This document shows, one piece after another, positions 35,161-43,348 of a DNA stretch of 53,942 nt. Source of the DNA: an uncultured Bacteroidota bacterium (GTDB lineage Bacteria; Bacteroidota; Bacteroidia; Bacteroidales; FEN-979); the NCBI GenBank assembly GCA_937862805.1, contig CALMDO010000250.1, positions 1 to 53,942 of the forward strand. The letters run 5' to 3'. The notes beneath the pieces were generated by a model that saw nothing but the letters and a program-made list of their open reading frames with translations, was not told the DNA's origin and did not search any database. Every line of letters starts with the position of its first letter. Position 1 is the first letter of the stretch. The position numbers were made by a program, and so were the translations under genes.

Positions 35161-36542
35161 GTGAAGATATTTTCCAGGGCTATAAAGGCCGAGCGCTCGA
35201 AATACTGCAAAAATACAATGCCCGGGTTTGGGCGAAAGTCCGGGTAGATTCAACCAGGGGTACTTTTGAAGGAACCATCCTGCCCCGTGCCGAGAACACA
35301 GACGATAAACACCTGGTACTGAAAATATTTACCGGGTATAACATCGGTGTGGATATCTCAGGAATCACCATGATCACCGAATTGGGATACAAGAAAGCAG
35401 TTTACAAAATCCCCGAAAAGGAGTTTCCCTATTCCAAAGAAAAACCAAACGTCAAATTGTTAGGGACAGGGGGTACGATAGCTTCCCGGCTCGATTACCG
35501 CACCGGCGCCGTCATTCCTGCTTTCTCGCCAGGCGAACTGTACGGAGCGGTTCCGGAATTGGCCGATATCTGCAACCTCACAACAGAGAAACTCTTCGCT
35601 GTTTTCAGTGAGAATATGGGGCCCGAACAGTACAAAAAACTGGCGGTAGCCATCGGCCATGAGATTGAAAAAGGGGTCGATGGGATCATCATTGGTCATG
35701 GCACCGATACCCTTCACTACACCTCTGCTGCCCTCACTTTCATGGTACAAAACTCCCCGGTTCCCATTGTTCTGGTGGGTTCCCAGCGCTCGAGCGACCG
35801 TCCGAGCTCCGATGCTGCCCTTAACCTGATGCACGCAGCCACCGCCGCGGCCCACGGTGATATAGCCGAAGTGATGGTTTGCATGTTCGGCCCGACCTCT
35901 GATGAATACGGGTTCCTTCATGGCGGAACCAGGGTTCGCAAAATGCACTCATCCTACCGTTCCACCTTCAGGACCATCGGCGATACCCCGTTGGCCACAG
36001 TCACCCGAAATGGAGTAACCCCGATAAAAAAAGAGTACAACCGCCGCAGGAAAGATCGAAACGTCACCATCCTACCCTATTACGACGAAAGGGTGACCAT
36101 GATCTACTATTATACCAATATGAAACCCGATGTAATCGATGCGTTGGTAGATGCAGGTTACAAAGGGATCATCATCATCGGCACAGGACTGGGTCACGTC
36201 AATAAACCCATCTATCCTGCCATCGAAAGAGCCATCGCTAAAGGAGTCGCTATCTACATGACAGTACAAACCTTGTGGGGTTATGTTCACATGTTTGTTT
36301 ACGATACGGGTCGTGACCTGATGGCCAAGGGAATCATCCCCGCAGAAAATATGCTGCCGGAAACCGCTTTTATCAAACTGAGTTGGGCCCTCGGACAAAC
36401 CAGCGACCTTGCTGAGGTGAAGCGGATCATGCTCACACCGATCAATAACGAAATCACCCCCCGCGAACCATACAACGGGTACCTTATTTACCAGGGCGGC
36501 GTACCGGAAGTGGAGGACTTTATCCGTCAATTCCACAAATAG
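35157..36542 (+). CDS. gatD: Glu-tRNA(Gln) amidotransferase subunit D (GatD, asparaginase type)
   Basis: Releases ammonia from glutamine or asparagine for GatE. The 461-residue product begins with the Tudor-like small barrel domain of GatD (residues about 12-80, WAKVRVDSTRGTFEGTI), which separates it from plain asparaginases. The L-asparaginase fold follows, with the two threonine motifs LLGTGGTIAS (Thr107) and HGTDT (Thr183, Asp184) and a lysine in RKMHSSYR (Lys262) completing the catalytic set. QRSSDRPSSDAALNL is the GatD-type signature. Directly coupled to gatE by the 4-base overlap. No nearby sign of transfer such as repeats or an integrase. Confidence 0.93.
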   Translation: MSEDIFQGYKGRALEILQKYNARVWAKVRVDSTRGTFEGTILPRAENTDDKHLVLKIFTGYNIGVDISGITMITELGYKKAVYKIPEKEFPYSKEKPNVKLLGTGGTIASRLDYRTGAVIPAFSPGELYGAVPELADICNLTTEKLFAVFSENMGPEQYKKLAVAIGHEIEKGVDGIIIGHGTDTLHYTSAALTFMVQNSPVPIVLVGSQRSSDRPSSDAALNLMHAATAAAHGDIAEVMVCMFGPTSDEYGFLHGGTRVRKMHSSYRSTFRTIGDTPLATVTRNGVTPIKKEYNRRRKDRNVTILPYYDERVTMIYYYTNMKPDVIDALVDAGYKGIIIIGTGLGHVNKPIYPAIERAIAKGVAIYMTVQTLWGYVHMFVYDTGRDLMAKGIIPAENMLPETAFIKLSWALGQTSDLAEVKRIMLTPINNEITPREPYNGYLIYQGGVPEVEDFIRQFHK

Positions 36543-36679
36543 GAGCTACCACTCCATTTTTCCTCCCATGGGCCCACCAACCCTTTGAAAATGGGTAATC
36601 CAAGGACTGTCCCGCGGAAATTCCTGATTTGCGTTTTTTCTTCCTGCCGGAATTTTTTCTGAATTTCAAATATCTTTAC

Positions 36680-36687
36680 TATATTTG
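36680..36687 (+). promoter_or_regulatory. -7 promoter box for the CsgG-like/caspase operon
   Basis: TATATTTG matches TAnnTTTG. The predicted start near 36694 leaves a leader of about 97 bases, which includes the hairpin at 36702-36735. Confidence 0.5.
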
Positions 36688-36701
36688 ACTGCCTGAAGGC
36701 C

Positions 36702-36735
36702 AAAACACTCAAGCTTGATTAACCCAAGTGTTTTT
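36702..36735 (+). promoter_or_regulatory. Leader hairpin with T-run (possible attenuator) before the CsgG-like gene
   Basis: AAAACACT (36702-36709) pairs with AGTGTTTT (36727-36734), an 8-bp stem with a 17-base loop, followed by a T. The loop contains the palindrome CAAGCTTG. It lies inside the predicted leader rather than after gatD, about 160 bases past the gatD stop, so attenuation or transcript protection is possible; a late gatD terminator is the alternative. Confidence 0.35.
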
Positions 36736-36790
36736 AGCAATAAGCAATGATGGTAGCGTGAATCCTATTTGAAATTAAACTTATAAAACC

Positions 36791-38044
36791 ATGAAAAAAG
36801 TCCTTTACTTATTTATCTCATTGTTAATGGTTAGCATTGCATCCCGTTCACAGGATCTGGAATGTTTTGTGCTTTCTCCGCCGGAGATCATCCTTCAAAA
36901 AGTGACCAAGATTTCCATCCTTGATTTCACAGGTGAAAAGGGGAAACAATTATCGGAACTGATGGTCTCAGAGCTGTTTAGTGAGAACCGGGGCATCAAA
37001 ACCCTTGGAGGAGGCCTTTTCCAGTCCACCCGTGAGGGCAAAACCTTTCAGAAAGGGGGCCGGACCAATATTTATACCGTGGTCGAGCGTTCGCAACTTG
37101 AGAGCGTGCTGGCAGAACAAAACCTGAGCAACACCGGTATTGTCGACGATGCCCAGGCGGCTTCCATCGGACAGGTGCTGGGGATCGATGCCGTCATCCT
37201 GGGATCTGTTTCCTATTCCTACAAGGATGAACCTTCTCAAAACCCCATGGTGGATCTCACGGGAAAAACCTATACGCAGTATTGCACCAAAAGAACGGTG
37301 ACCGCCGAAGCCCGTATGAAGATTCTGGATGTTACTACCGGGAAAATCATCGGAACCAAAGATAAACGATCGTCAACATCCGAAAGCAAATGTGATGATA
37401 AACGCAGCGGGCTGACCCCTGTAAGCGCCATGGCGGACCAGTGTATGAAGGACCTGGCTTTCCAACTGGTCAACTATTTTACCCCTTATTTCACGTATTC
37501 AAAATTTGAATTTGAAAAGGTGAAGAACAAGGATTTCAAAGACAAGGCCAAAGAGGCCAAAGAGCATATCGAAAACGGTGACCTTTCAAAAGCCTTTCCG
37601 ATTTTCAAAGCCATCTATGACGCGGATCCATACAACGCCTCGGCTGCCAAAAATTTAGGCTGTCTGTACGACATCGTCGGGAATTACGAAAAGGCACGTG
37701 AATATTACCTTATTGCAGCAGAGATCGATCCTTCGGAATACAATGATGAAGTTAAAAAGGTCGAGAGAGAAATCGAGTATGATCAGGTACTTAAGTCCAT
37801 CGGTGTAGTCATTGAAAAACAGGATTACGCCGAACGCTCCGATGCTTTGGCCGAAAAGGTTAAGACACGCGGGAATAAGAATGATCGCTACGAAGTAAAA
37901 AAGGAAGCGGATGCGGGTTCCGAGACCTTGATTAAAATCCCCGGCGATACCGAATTTACCTTGATCGAAACAAAAGGGGAGTGGTACCTGATAAAACTGT
38001 TAGGAGGGAAACAAGGTTATATCAGTAAAGAGTTCGTGCGATGA
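36791..38044 (+). CDS. CsgG-like / TPR / SH3 exported protein
   Basis: A 417-residue exported protein with a signal peptide of about 20 residues (ending RSQ). Residues about 35-235 match the CsgG/HfaB-like fold that builds outer-membrane export pores or sensor caps (KISILDFTGEKGKQLSELMVSELF, VVERSQLESVLAEQN, ILGIDAVILGSVSYSY-like, then AEARMKILDVTTGKIIG). Two TPR-like helix pairs follow (about 255-325, AFPIFKAIYDADPYNASAAKNLG). The C-terminus is an SH3-like barrel (about 365-417, ETLIKIPGDTEFTLIETKGEWYLIKL with GYISKEFV). No lipobox is seen, so it is not a CsgG lipoprotein in the strict sense. Its stop overlaps the caspase gene start by four bases, implying a common function. Exact role unknown. 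Confidence 0.75.
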   Translation: MKKVLYLFISLLMVSIASRSQDLECFVLSPPEIILQKVTKISILDFTGEKGKQLSELMVSELFSENRGIKTLGGGLFQSTREGKTFQKGGRTNIYTVVERSQLESVLAEQNLSNTGIVDDAQAASIGQVLGIDAVILGSVSYSYKDEPSQNPMVDLTGKTYTQYCTKRTVTAEARMKILDVTTGKIIGTKDKRSSTSESKCDDKRSGLTPVSAMADQCMKDLAFQLVNYFTPYFTYSKFEFEKVKNKDFKDKAKEAKEHIENGDLSKAFPIFKAIYDADPYNASAAKNLGCLYDIVGNYEKAREYYLIAAEIDPSEYNDEVKKVEREIEYDQVLKSIGVVIEKQDYAERSDALAEKVKTRGNKNDRYEVKKEADAGSETLIKIPGDTEFTLIETKGEWYLIKLLGGKQGYISKEFVR

Positions 38045-39321
38045 AAAGATTACTCTTCCTTCTGCTTCTTCTTATTCCACCCGGGGCTATGGCCCAGGTT
38101 AACGTGCTGATCCTTACCCGTGAAAATGTCTTTTCCGGTCGCGGCTCACTGAACGTGATCTCCACCCGCCTCCAAAATGCCCTGATGAACAACGGGTATC
38201 GCTGCCTGGCGCTGAAAGATTCAGCCGGGAGCGACTTTCGGGTCACGGTCAACGCTAACTCCAGGCAGGGAAACACGGTCAGGAACTTCTGTTTTGCGTA
38301 TGTTGATGCCACCCTGACCATCACCGGAAAGGAAAACCTTTCCTACACTTGTGACTACCTCAATGTCAAAGGAGGCAGTACCGATTATACAAGCGCCAAC
38401 CTCAAGGCTTATGCTGCCCTGGCCACCATGGTGACCGACTCGACCCTGAAGTTCTTCGACAAACGGGCTGTCACACCCGAAACAGAACCACCGGTTGCGA
38501 AAACCACCCCTAAACCTGCCTCGGATGTCGATCTTAATATTCCGGTCACAAGCAGGGTCAATGCCGATACTTACGTGGTAGCGATAGGAAATGAAGATTA
38601 CAGCAGTTATCAAACCGGGCTCAACAATGAATCCAATGTAGAAGGAGCCGTGAACGATGCCACCATCTTCAGCCGGTATTGTATTCAGACCCTGGGTGTC
38701 CCTGAAAAAAATGTTGTCCTCAGGACCAATGCCACTCTGGGACAGATGCGCCAGGCGATCATGAAACTGGTGACCCTCACCCAACTTAAAGAGGGGAAAG
38801 CCTCCCTGATTTTTTACTATTCGGGCCATGGCCTTCCCGATGAGGAGACGCATGATCCGTATCTCATCCCGGTCGATATCAGCGGATCGGACGTGAAATC
38901 GGCCATCAGCCTGGAGGGTTTGTTCAAAGATTTAACCAGGTACCCTGCCAAAAAAGTGACCGTGATCCTGGATGCCTGTTTCAGCGGAGGCGCCAGAAAC
39001 CAAGGGCTTATTGCCTTAAAAGGAGTGAAAGTCAAACCCAAAGAATCTACCCTGACGGGTAACCTGGTTGTCATGAGTTCCAGCTCGGCCGACGAAAGCT
39101 CCACGGTTTACAAGGAGAAGGGTCACGGCATGTTCACCTATTTCCTGCTTAAAAAATTGCAGGAAACCAAAGGAAACGTGTCGTACAAGAGTCTGTTCGA
39201 TGACATATCTACTAAAGTGCGCGTGGAAAGCGTGACCATCAACAATAAAAATCAAACACCGCAGATCAGCGGCAGTCCTGAAGTACAGCAATCATGGGAG
39301 AGCTGGCGGTTTCTTGATTGA
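38041..39321 (+). CDS. Exported caspase-fold (C14) peptidase
   Basis: A 426-residue protein with a signal peptide (residues 1-19, ending AMAQ). An N-terminal domain (about 20-140) has the length and fold-like pattern of CsgG-related or periplasmic beta domains. After a Pro-rich linker comes the caspase domain (about 170-420): start DTYVVAIGNEDYSSY, catalytic His263 in YYSGHGLPD, catalytic Cys313 in LDACFSGG, and a C-terminal GHGMFTYFLL segment. The pattern is of the bacterial metacaspase/orthocaspase type, which usually cleaves after Arg/Lys. It is secreted, so its targets should be periplasmic or surface proteins. Overlap with the CsgG-like gene by 4 bases. Converges on the DUF4384 gene with a 19-base gap. 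Confidence 0.87.
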   Translation: MKRLLFLLLLLIPPGAMAQVNVLILTRENVFSGRGSLNVISTRLQNALMNNGYRCLALKDSAGSDFRVTVNANSRQGNTVRNFCFAYVDATLTITGKENLSYTCDYLNVKGGSTDYTSANLKAYAALATMVTDSTLKFFDKRAVTPETEPPVAKTTPKPASDVDLNIPVTSRVNADTYVVAIGNEDYSSYQTGLNNESNVEGAVNDATIFSRYCIQTLGVPEKNVVLRTNATLGQMRQAIMKLVTLTQLKEGKASLIFYYSGHGLPDEETHDPYLIPVDISGSDVKSAISLEGLFKDLTRYPAKKVTVILDACFSGGARNQGLIALKGVKVKPKESTLTGNLVVMSSSSADESSTVYKEKGHGMFTYFLLKKLQETKGNVSYKSLFDDISTKVRVESVTINNKNQTPQISGSPEVQQSWESWRFLD

Positions 39322-39340
39322 AACCGATTTGTCAGACCGG

Positions 39341-40291
39341 CTACCGCGTGATGGTAATATCCACCGTCTTTACGTGGATATCCCGGTTGTGGGTGCGGTT
39401 TTTGATAAGCCATTTCTGAAAATCCTCCGATAGTAAAGCCCGGGGTAGCGTCCAGCCGGTCTTTTGCTCCTGTTCAGTCAAGGTGGTGCCCGCCGTCGTT
39501 TTATCCATCCCCGGTTTGGGAATCGGAGTTTTCGAGAAAATGACGAAAAGCCGGTTTTGATCCTGAATGGATTCACTGGTCATTACATACTCATCCACCG
39601 TGTAATTCCCCGGAATGGGAGCCAACCCGGGTACAGAAGAGAAAAAAATGTAAAGCTGATCGGCTTCCACCGGAACCCCGTCTTCCATTTTCCCTGCCAT
39701 CGAAGCATAAGGAAGCAACCGCTGGCTTGTAGTACCATCATCCAGGAAGATGGTCAGGTAACCGCTGACAGGGGTCTTGAAGTAAAGGTACAACGGATCA
39801 TTATTCTTAAAGTCGGTGGTTTTACATTTCGGATCAGTACAACCCAGCGGGTATGCGTCAAATTCCACGGCGGATTCGGCGATTGCCCTTGCCCGGATGG
39901 TCACATCACAGGCTAAATCTCTGATTACCGTCTTTTTGCCATCAATTTCCTTCGATCCTGGAATTTCACTGAAATGCTTCTTCACCACCTCGATCACTTC
40001 CCCTTTAACCATTGTATTGGCGATCATGTTGAAGGTGGTGGTGGTCTCTACCTTTTGACCGGTTGACATATTCTTCAGGTAGGTGGAATTGCCCTGGATC
40101 ACAGCCCGGCCAAAAGCCTGTTCCAAAGCATCGATCACAGCCCGTTCTTCCGCTTCTTTTTCAACCTGTTGCCTCGACTTTGAATCGGGAAACTCAACCT
40201 GGGAACGACCCTCCGCCCGGACGATCTGGTCATCCTGTCCCCAAAGGAGAAAAGGGAACCCTAAGCAAAAAAGAAAAAGCGAAATTTTCAT
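39341..40291 (-). CDS. LPP20-like / DUF4384 exported protein
   Basis: A 316-residue exported protein: signal peptide of about 18 residues (ending LWG), an LPP20/flagellar-assembly-like N-terminal domain (about 25-130, including RQQVEKEAEERAVIDALEQAFG), and a C-terminal DUF4384-type domain (about 150-270, LYLYFKTPVSGYLTIFLDDG). A Cys pair (CTDPKC) is placed for a disulfide between the domains. DUF4384 proteins often occur with caspase-type peptidases in bacteria, which matches this neighbour pair, but here the gene is on the opposite strand with its own promoter box at 40317-40324. The function is unknown; envelope complex component is a guess. Confidence 0.7.
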   Translation of the reverse strand: MKISLFLFCLGFPFLLWGQDDQIVRAEGRSQVEFPDSKSRQQVEKEAEERAVIDALEQAFGRAVIQGNSTYLKNMSTGQKVETTTTFNMIANTMVKGEVIEVVKKHFSEIPGSKEIDGKKTVIRDLACDVTIRARAIAESAVEFDAYPLGCTDPKCKTTDFKNNDPLYLYFKTPVSGYLTIFLDDGTTSQRLLPYASMAGKMEDGVPVEADQLYIFFSSVPGLAPIPGNYTVDEYVMTSESIQDQNRLFVIFSKTPIPKPGMDKTTAGTTLTEQEQKTGWTLPRALLSEDFQKWLIKNRTHNRDIHVKTVDITITR

Positions 40292-40316
40292 ACTTGAAAA
40301 GTTTATTATACCAATA

Positions 40317-40324
40317 CAAAAATA
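40317..40324 (-). promoter_or_regulatory. -7 promoter box for the DUF4384 gene
   Basis: Minus-strand TATTTTTG matches TAnnTTTG; leader about 19 bases to the ATG at 40291. Confidence 0.5.
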
Positions 40325-40355
40325 ATCCTTTTCCCTGGTTTTGGAAGAATTTCAG

Positions 40356-40387
40356 TTTGTCACTTTCCCATTGAATCCATATCTTTG
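40356..40387 (+). promoter_or_regulatory. Full Bacteroidota promoter for the M16 peptidase gene
   Basis: The best promoter in the window: TTTG at 40356-40359 and TATCTTTG at 40380-40387 with 20 bases between, matching the -33/-7 consensus. The predicted start near 40394 leaves a leader of about 42 bases to the ATG at 40436. Confidence 0.75.
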
Positions 40388-40435
40388 CCAACCCCTCGCA
40401 GAGAAAAACTGTCCTATATCATAAATCTCTTTTCC

Positions 40436-43348
40436 ATGAAAAAATTCTTTGTTACACTGCTTGGCCTTCACTTCCTTTTTGTGTTGGTTATCAGCGCGCA
40501 GGCGCAAAAATCTTACCGGTACGACTCTGTCCCCGGCGATCCGATGAAAGTCAGGATCTATACCCTCGACAACGGCTTGAAGGTTTACCTGACGGTATAT
40601 AAAGACGCACCTCGCATCCAGACTGCCATTGCAGTCAGGACCGGGAGTAAAAACGACCCTTCCGATAACACCGGGATGTCACATTACCTCGAACACATGA
40701 TGTTCAAAGGCTCCGATGAATTCGGAACCCGCGATTATGCGGCTGAAAAACCATTGTTAGAAAAAATCGAACAGTGTTTCGAACTGTACAAAAAAACAAC
40801 GGATACCCTGGAACGCAAAAAAATCTATCACGTGATCGACAGCTTGTCAGGAATTGCGTCAACCTTTGCCATCGCCAATGAATACGACAAACTGTTAGCC
40901 GGCATCGGGGCCAAAGGAACCAATGCTTTTACCTCCTTCGAAGAGACCGTTTACATTAACGATATCCCTTCCAATAAAACCGAACAATGGCTCATGATCG
41001 AAAAAGAGCGATTCCAGGATCCGGTCTTCCGTCTTTTTCATACCGAACTGGAAACTGTCTACGAAGAAAAAAACATGAGCCTGGACAACGACGACGACAA
41101 AATCTTTGACGAACTTTTCGCCGGCCTTTTCACCAAGAACACCTATGGAACTCAAACCACCATTGGTACGGTGGAACACCTGAAGAACCCCTCCCTGGTT
41201 TCCCTCCGCAATTACTACAACAGCCGTTATGTGCCTAACAACATGGCCATTATCCTGTCGGGCGATTTCGATCCCGATGTACTGATTACGCGAATCGATG
41301 CAACTTTCGGACAACTTCCTTCAAAAAAGGTTACCCCCTATGTTCCGGCCATCGAAGATTCCATTCTAAAGCCTGTAATTAAAGAGGTTATGGGGCCCGA
41401 TGCCGAATCGGTGACCATCGGTTACCGCCTGGGCGGCGCAGCCACCCCTGATGCCGACCTGGTGACCATTTTCAACATGGTGTTGAGCAACAGTACCGCC
41501 GGCCTCATGGACCTGAACCTGAACCAGGCACAAAAAGTACTGGAAGCAAGCGCGTTCTCCTATGTTTTGAAAGACTACTCGGTCAATATTTTTTCGGGAA
41601 AGGCCAAAGAAGGACAATCCCTCGAAGAAGTGAAAGACCTGGTAATGGATCAGATAGAATTGGTTAAAAAAGGAGAGTTCCCCGATTGGCTGATACCTGC
41701 CATCATCACCGACCTGAAAATGAGCGAAATCAGAAGGAATGAATCAAACAACGGACGCGCCATGGAGCTGATGAGCGAATTTATCAAGGAAATCCCCCAC
41801 GCTGAAATCGTCCACAATATTGACCGCTTGTCGAAAATCACCAAAAAAGATATCGTAGAATTTGCCAACCGAAACTACAAAAACAATTACGTGATCGTTT
41901 ACAAACGGACCGGACAATCGCCCGAAACGAAAAAAGTGATCAAGCCGCAAATCACACCCGTCACGATGAACCGCGACGCCGAATCTGCTTTTCTGAAAAA
42001 CATCAGGGCCGTCGACTCCAAACCCATTGAACCGGTTTTTATTGACTATGCAAAAGATATCCAGACGGTCAACCTCAAAAATGACATTCCGTTACTGTAT
42101 AAAGCAAACAAAGAAAACCAAACCTTCTCCCTGTATTACTATTTCGAAATGGGCACCAATGCTGACCCCAAACTGGGAATTGCCCTTGATTACCTGAAGT
42201 ACCTGGGAACTTCAAAACTATCGCCAAAGGCCATTCAGGAAGAGTTCTACAAACTGGGTTGCTCCTTCAATGTCAATAGCTCCGATGCCGAGGTCTGGAT
42301 CTCACTCAACGGATTACAGGAGAACATGGAGAAATCGTTACGCCTGTTTGAGTCCTTCCTGGCCGACGTTCAACCGGATAAAGCCCCCCTCGATAACCTG
42401 GTGGCTGATATCAAAAAAAGGCGCGACGACGATAAACTCTCGAAGCAAACCATCCTCTGGCAAGCCATGTACAACTACGGTGTCTATGGACCCAAGTCAC
42501 CCTTTACCAACATCCTCTCCGCCGAAGCGCTCGATGCCCTGAAAGCGGAAGAACTTACTAACCTGATCCGGGGACTGAGCGCCTACCGCCACAAGGTACT
42601 TTACTATGGCCCGGCACCCGCCTCCTCTATCGTCAGTTTGCTCAATACCGCACATCATGTGCCAGGTACCCTCAAACCTGTACTGGTCAATCAGCAATTT
42701 GAACAACAACCTACCGACCTGACGAAAGTCTATACTGTCGATTATGACATGAAACAGACGGAAATCATAATGCTCTCAAAATCAGGAGGATATGATAAAA
42801 ACCTGGTTCCCATTGTCCGTCTTTTCAATGAATATTTCGGCGGAAGCATGAATTCCATTGTCTTCCAGGAGATCCGCGAATCCAAAGGATTGGCATACAG
42901 CGCCTATGCCGGCTATCGTAACCCGGTTCAGCCGTACCAGAACTTCTACCTCTTTTCCTATATCGGTACCCAGCTTGACAAACTCCCGGAAGCAATGAAA
43001 GCCATGATGGGATTGTTTAACAACACCCCCGAAAGCGAAAAAGCCCTGAATTCATCCAAAGAGGCCATCATCAATAAGATCAGAACAGAAAGGATCACCA
43101 AATCACAGGTTTTGTTCGCCTATTTGAGTGCACAGAAATTCGGACTGAACTACGATATCCGCAAGGATGTGTTCGAAAAGGTGCCATCTATGACATTTGC
43201 CGACCTGAAGGCTTTTCAGAACCAATACATTCGTGATAAACAATTCAATATCATGGTATTGGGAAAGCGTGCTGATTTGGATGTCAACACCCTTTCCGGT
43301 TATGGCAAGGTTACCGGATTGGAGCTCAAAGATATTTTCGGATATTAA
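40436..43348 (+). CDS. M16 family zinc metallopeptidase (two-domain, insulinase type)
   Basis: A 970-residue exported peptidase with a signal peptide of about 24 residues (ending AQAQ). The inverted zinc motif HYLEH (His83, Glu86, His87) lies in the N-terminal M16 domain, and the third ligand is expected in the ELETVYEEKNMSLDND segment. A large insertion follows the HxxEH (about 95-160). The C-terminal half (from about 590) is a second, catalytically inert M16-like domain with EIRESKGLAYSAYAGY. Exported M16 enzymes in Bacteroidota degrade peptides in the periplasm. The ATG at 40436 gives the signal peptide directly; the frame is open to 40385 but that lies on the promoter. The stop shares the four bases TTAA (43345-43348) with the stop of the convergent ClC gene. 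Confidence 0.92.
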   Translation: MKKFFVTLLGLHFLFVLVISAQAQKSYRYDSVPGDPMKVRIYTLDNGLKVYLTVYKDAPRIQTAIAVRTGSKNDPSDNTGMSHYLEHMMFKGSDEFGTRDYAAEKPLLEKIEQCFELYKKTTDTLERKKIYHVIDSLSGIASTFAIANEYDKLLAGIGAKGTNAFTSFEETVYINDIPSNKTEQWLMIEKERFQDPVFRLFHTELETVYEEKNMSLDNDDDKIFDELFAGLFTKNTYGTQTTIGTVEHLKNPSLVSLRNYYNSRYVPNNMAIILSGDFDPDVLITRIDATFGQLPSKKVTPYVPAIEDSILKPVIKEVMGPDAESVTIGYRLGGAATPDADLVTIFNMVLSNSTAGLMDLNLNQAQKVLEASAFSYVLKDYSVNIFSGKAKEGQSLEEVKDLVMDQIELVKKGEFPDWLIPAIITDLKMSEIRRNESNNGRAMELMSEFIKEIPHAEIVHNIDRLSKITKKDIVEFANRNYKNNYVIVYKRTGQSPETKKVIKPQITPVTMNRDAESAFLKNIRAVDSKPIEPVFIDYAKDIQTVNLKNDIPLLYKANKENQTFSLYYYFEMGTNADPKLGIALDYLKYLGTSKLSPKAIQEEFYKLGCSFNVNSSDAEVWISLNGLQENMEKSLRLFESFLADVQPDKAPLDNLVADIKKRRDDDKLSKQTILWQAMYNYGVYGPKSPFTNILSAEALDALKAEELTNLIRGLSAYRHKVLYYGPAPASSIVSLLNTAHHVPGTLKPVLVNQQFEQQPTDLTKVYTVDYDMKQTEIIMLSKSGGYDKNLVPIVRLFNEYFGGSMNSIVFQEIRESKGLAYSAYAGYRNPVQPYQNFYLFSYIGTQLDKLPEAMKAMMGLFNNTPESEKALNSSKEAIINKIRTERITKSQVLFAYLSAQKFGLNYDIRKDVFEKVPSMTFADLKAFQNQYIRDKQFNIMVLGKRADLDVNTLSGYGKVTGLELKDIFGY

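Noticed and set aside
36543-36570. GGAG/CTCC followed by ATTTTT after gatD as a terminator
   Set aside because: A 4-bp stem is too weak to call; kept only as a possibility.
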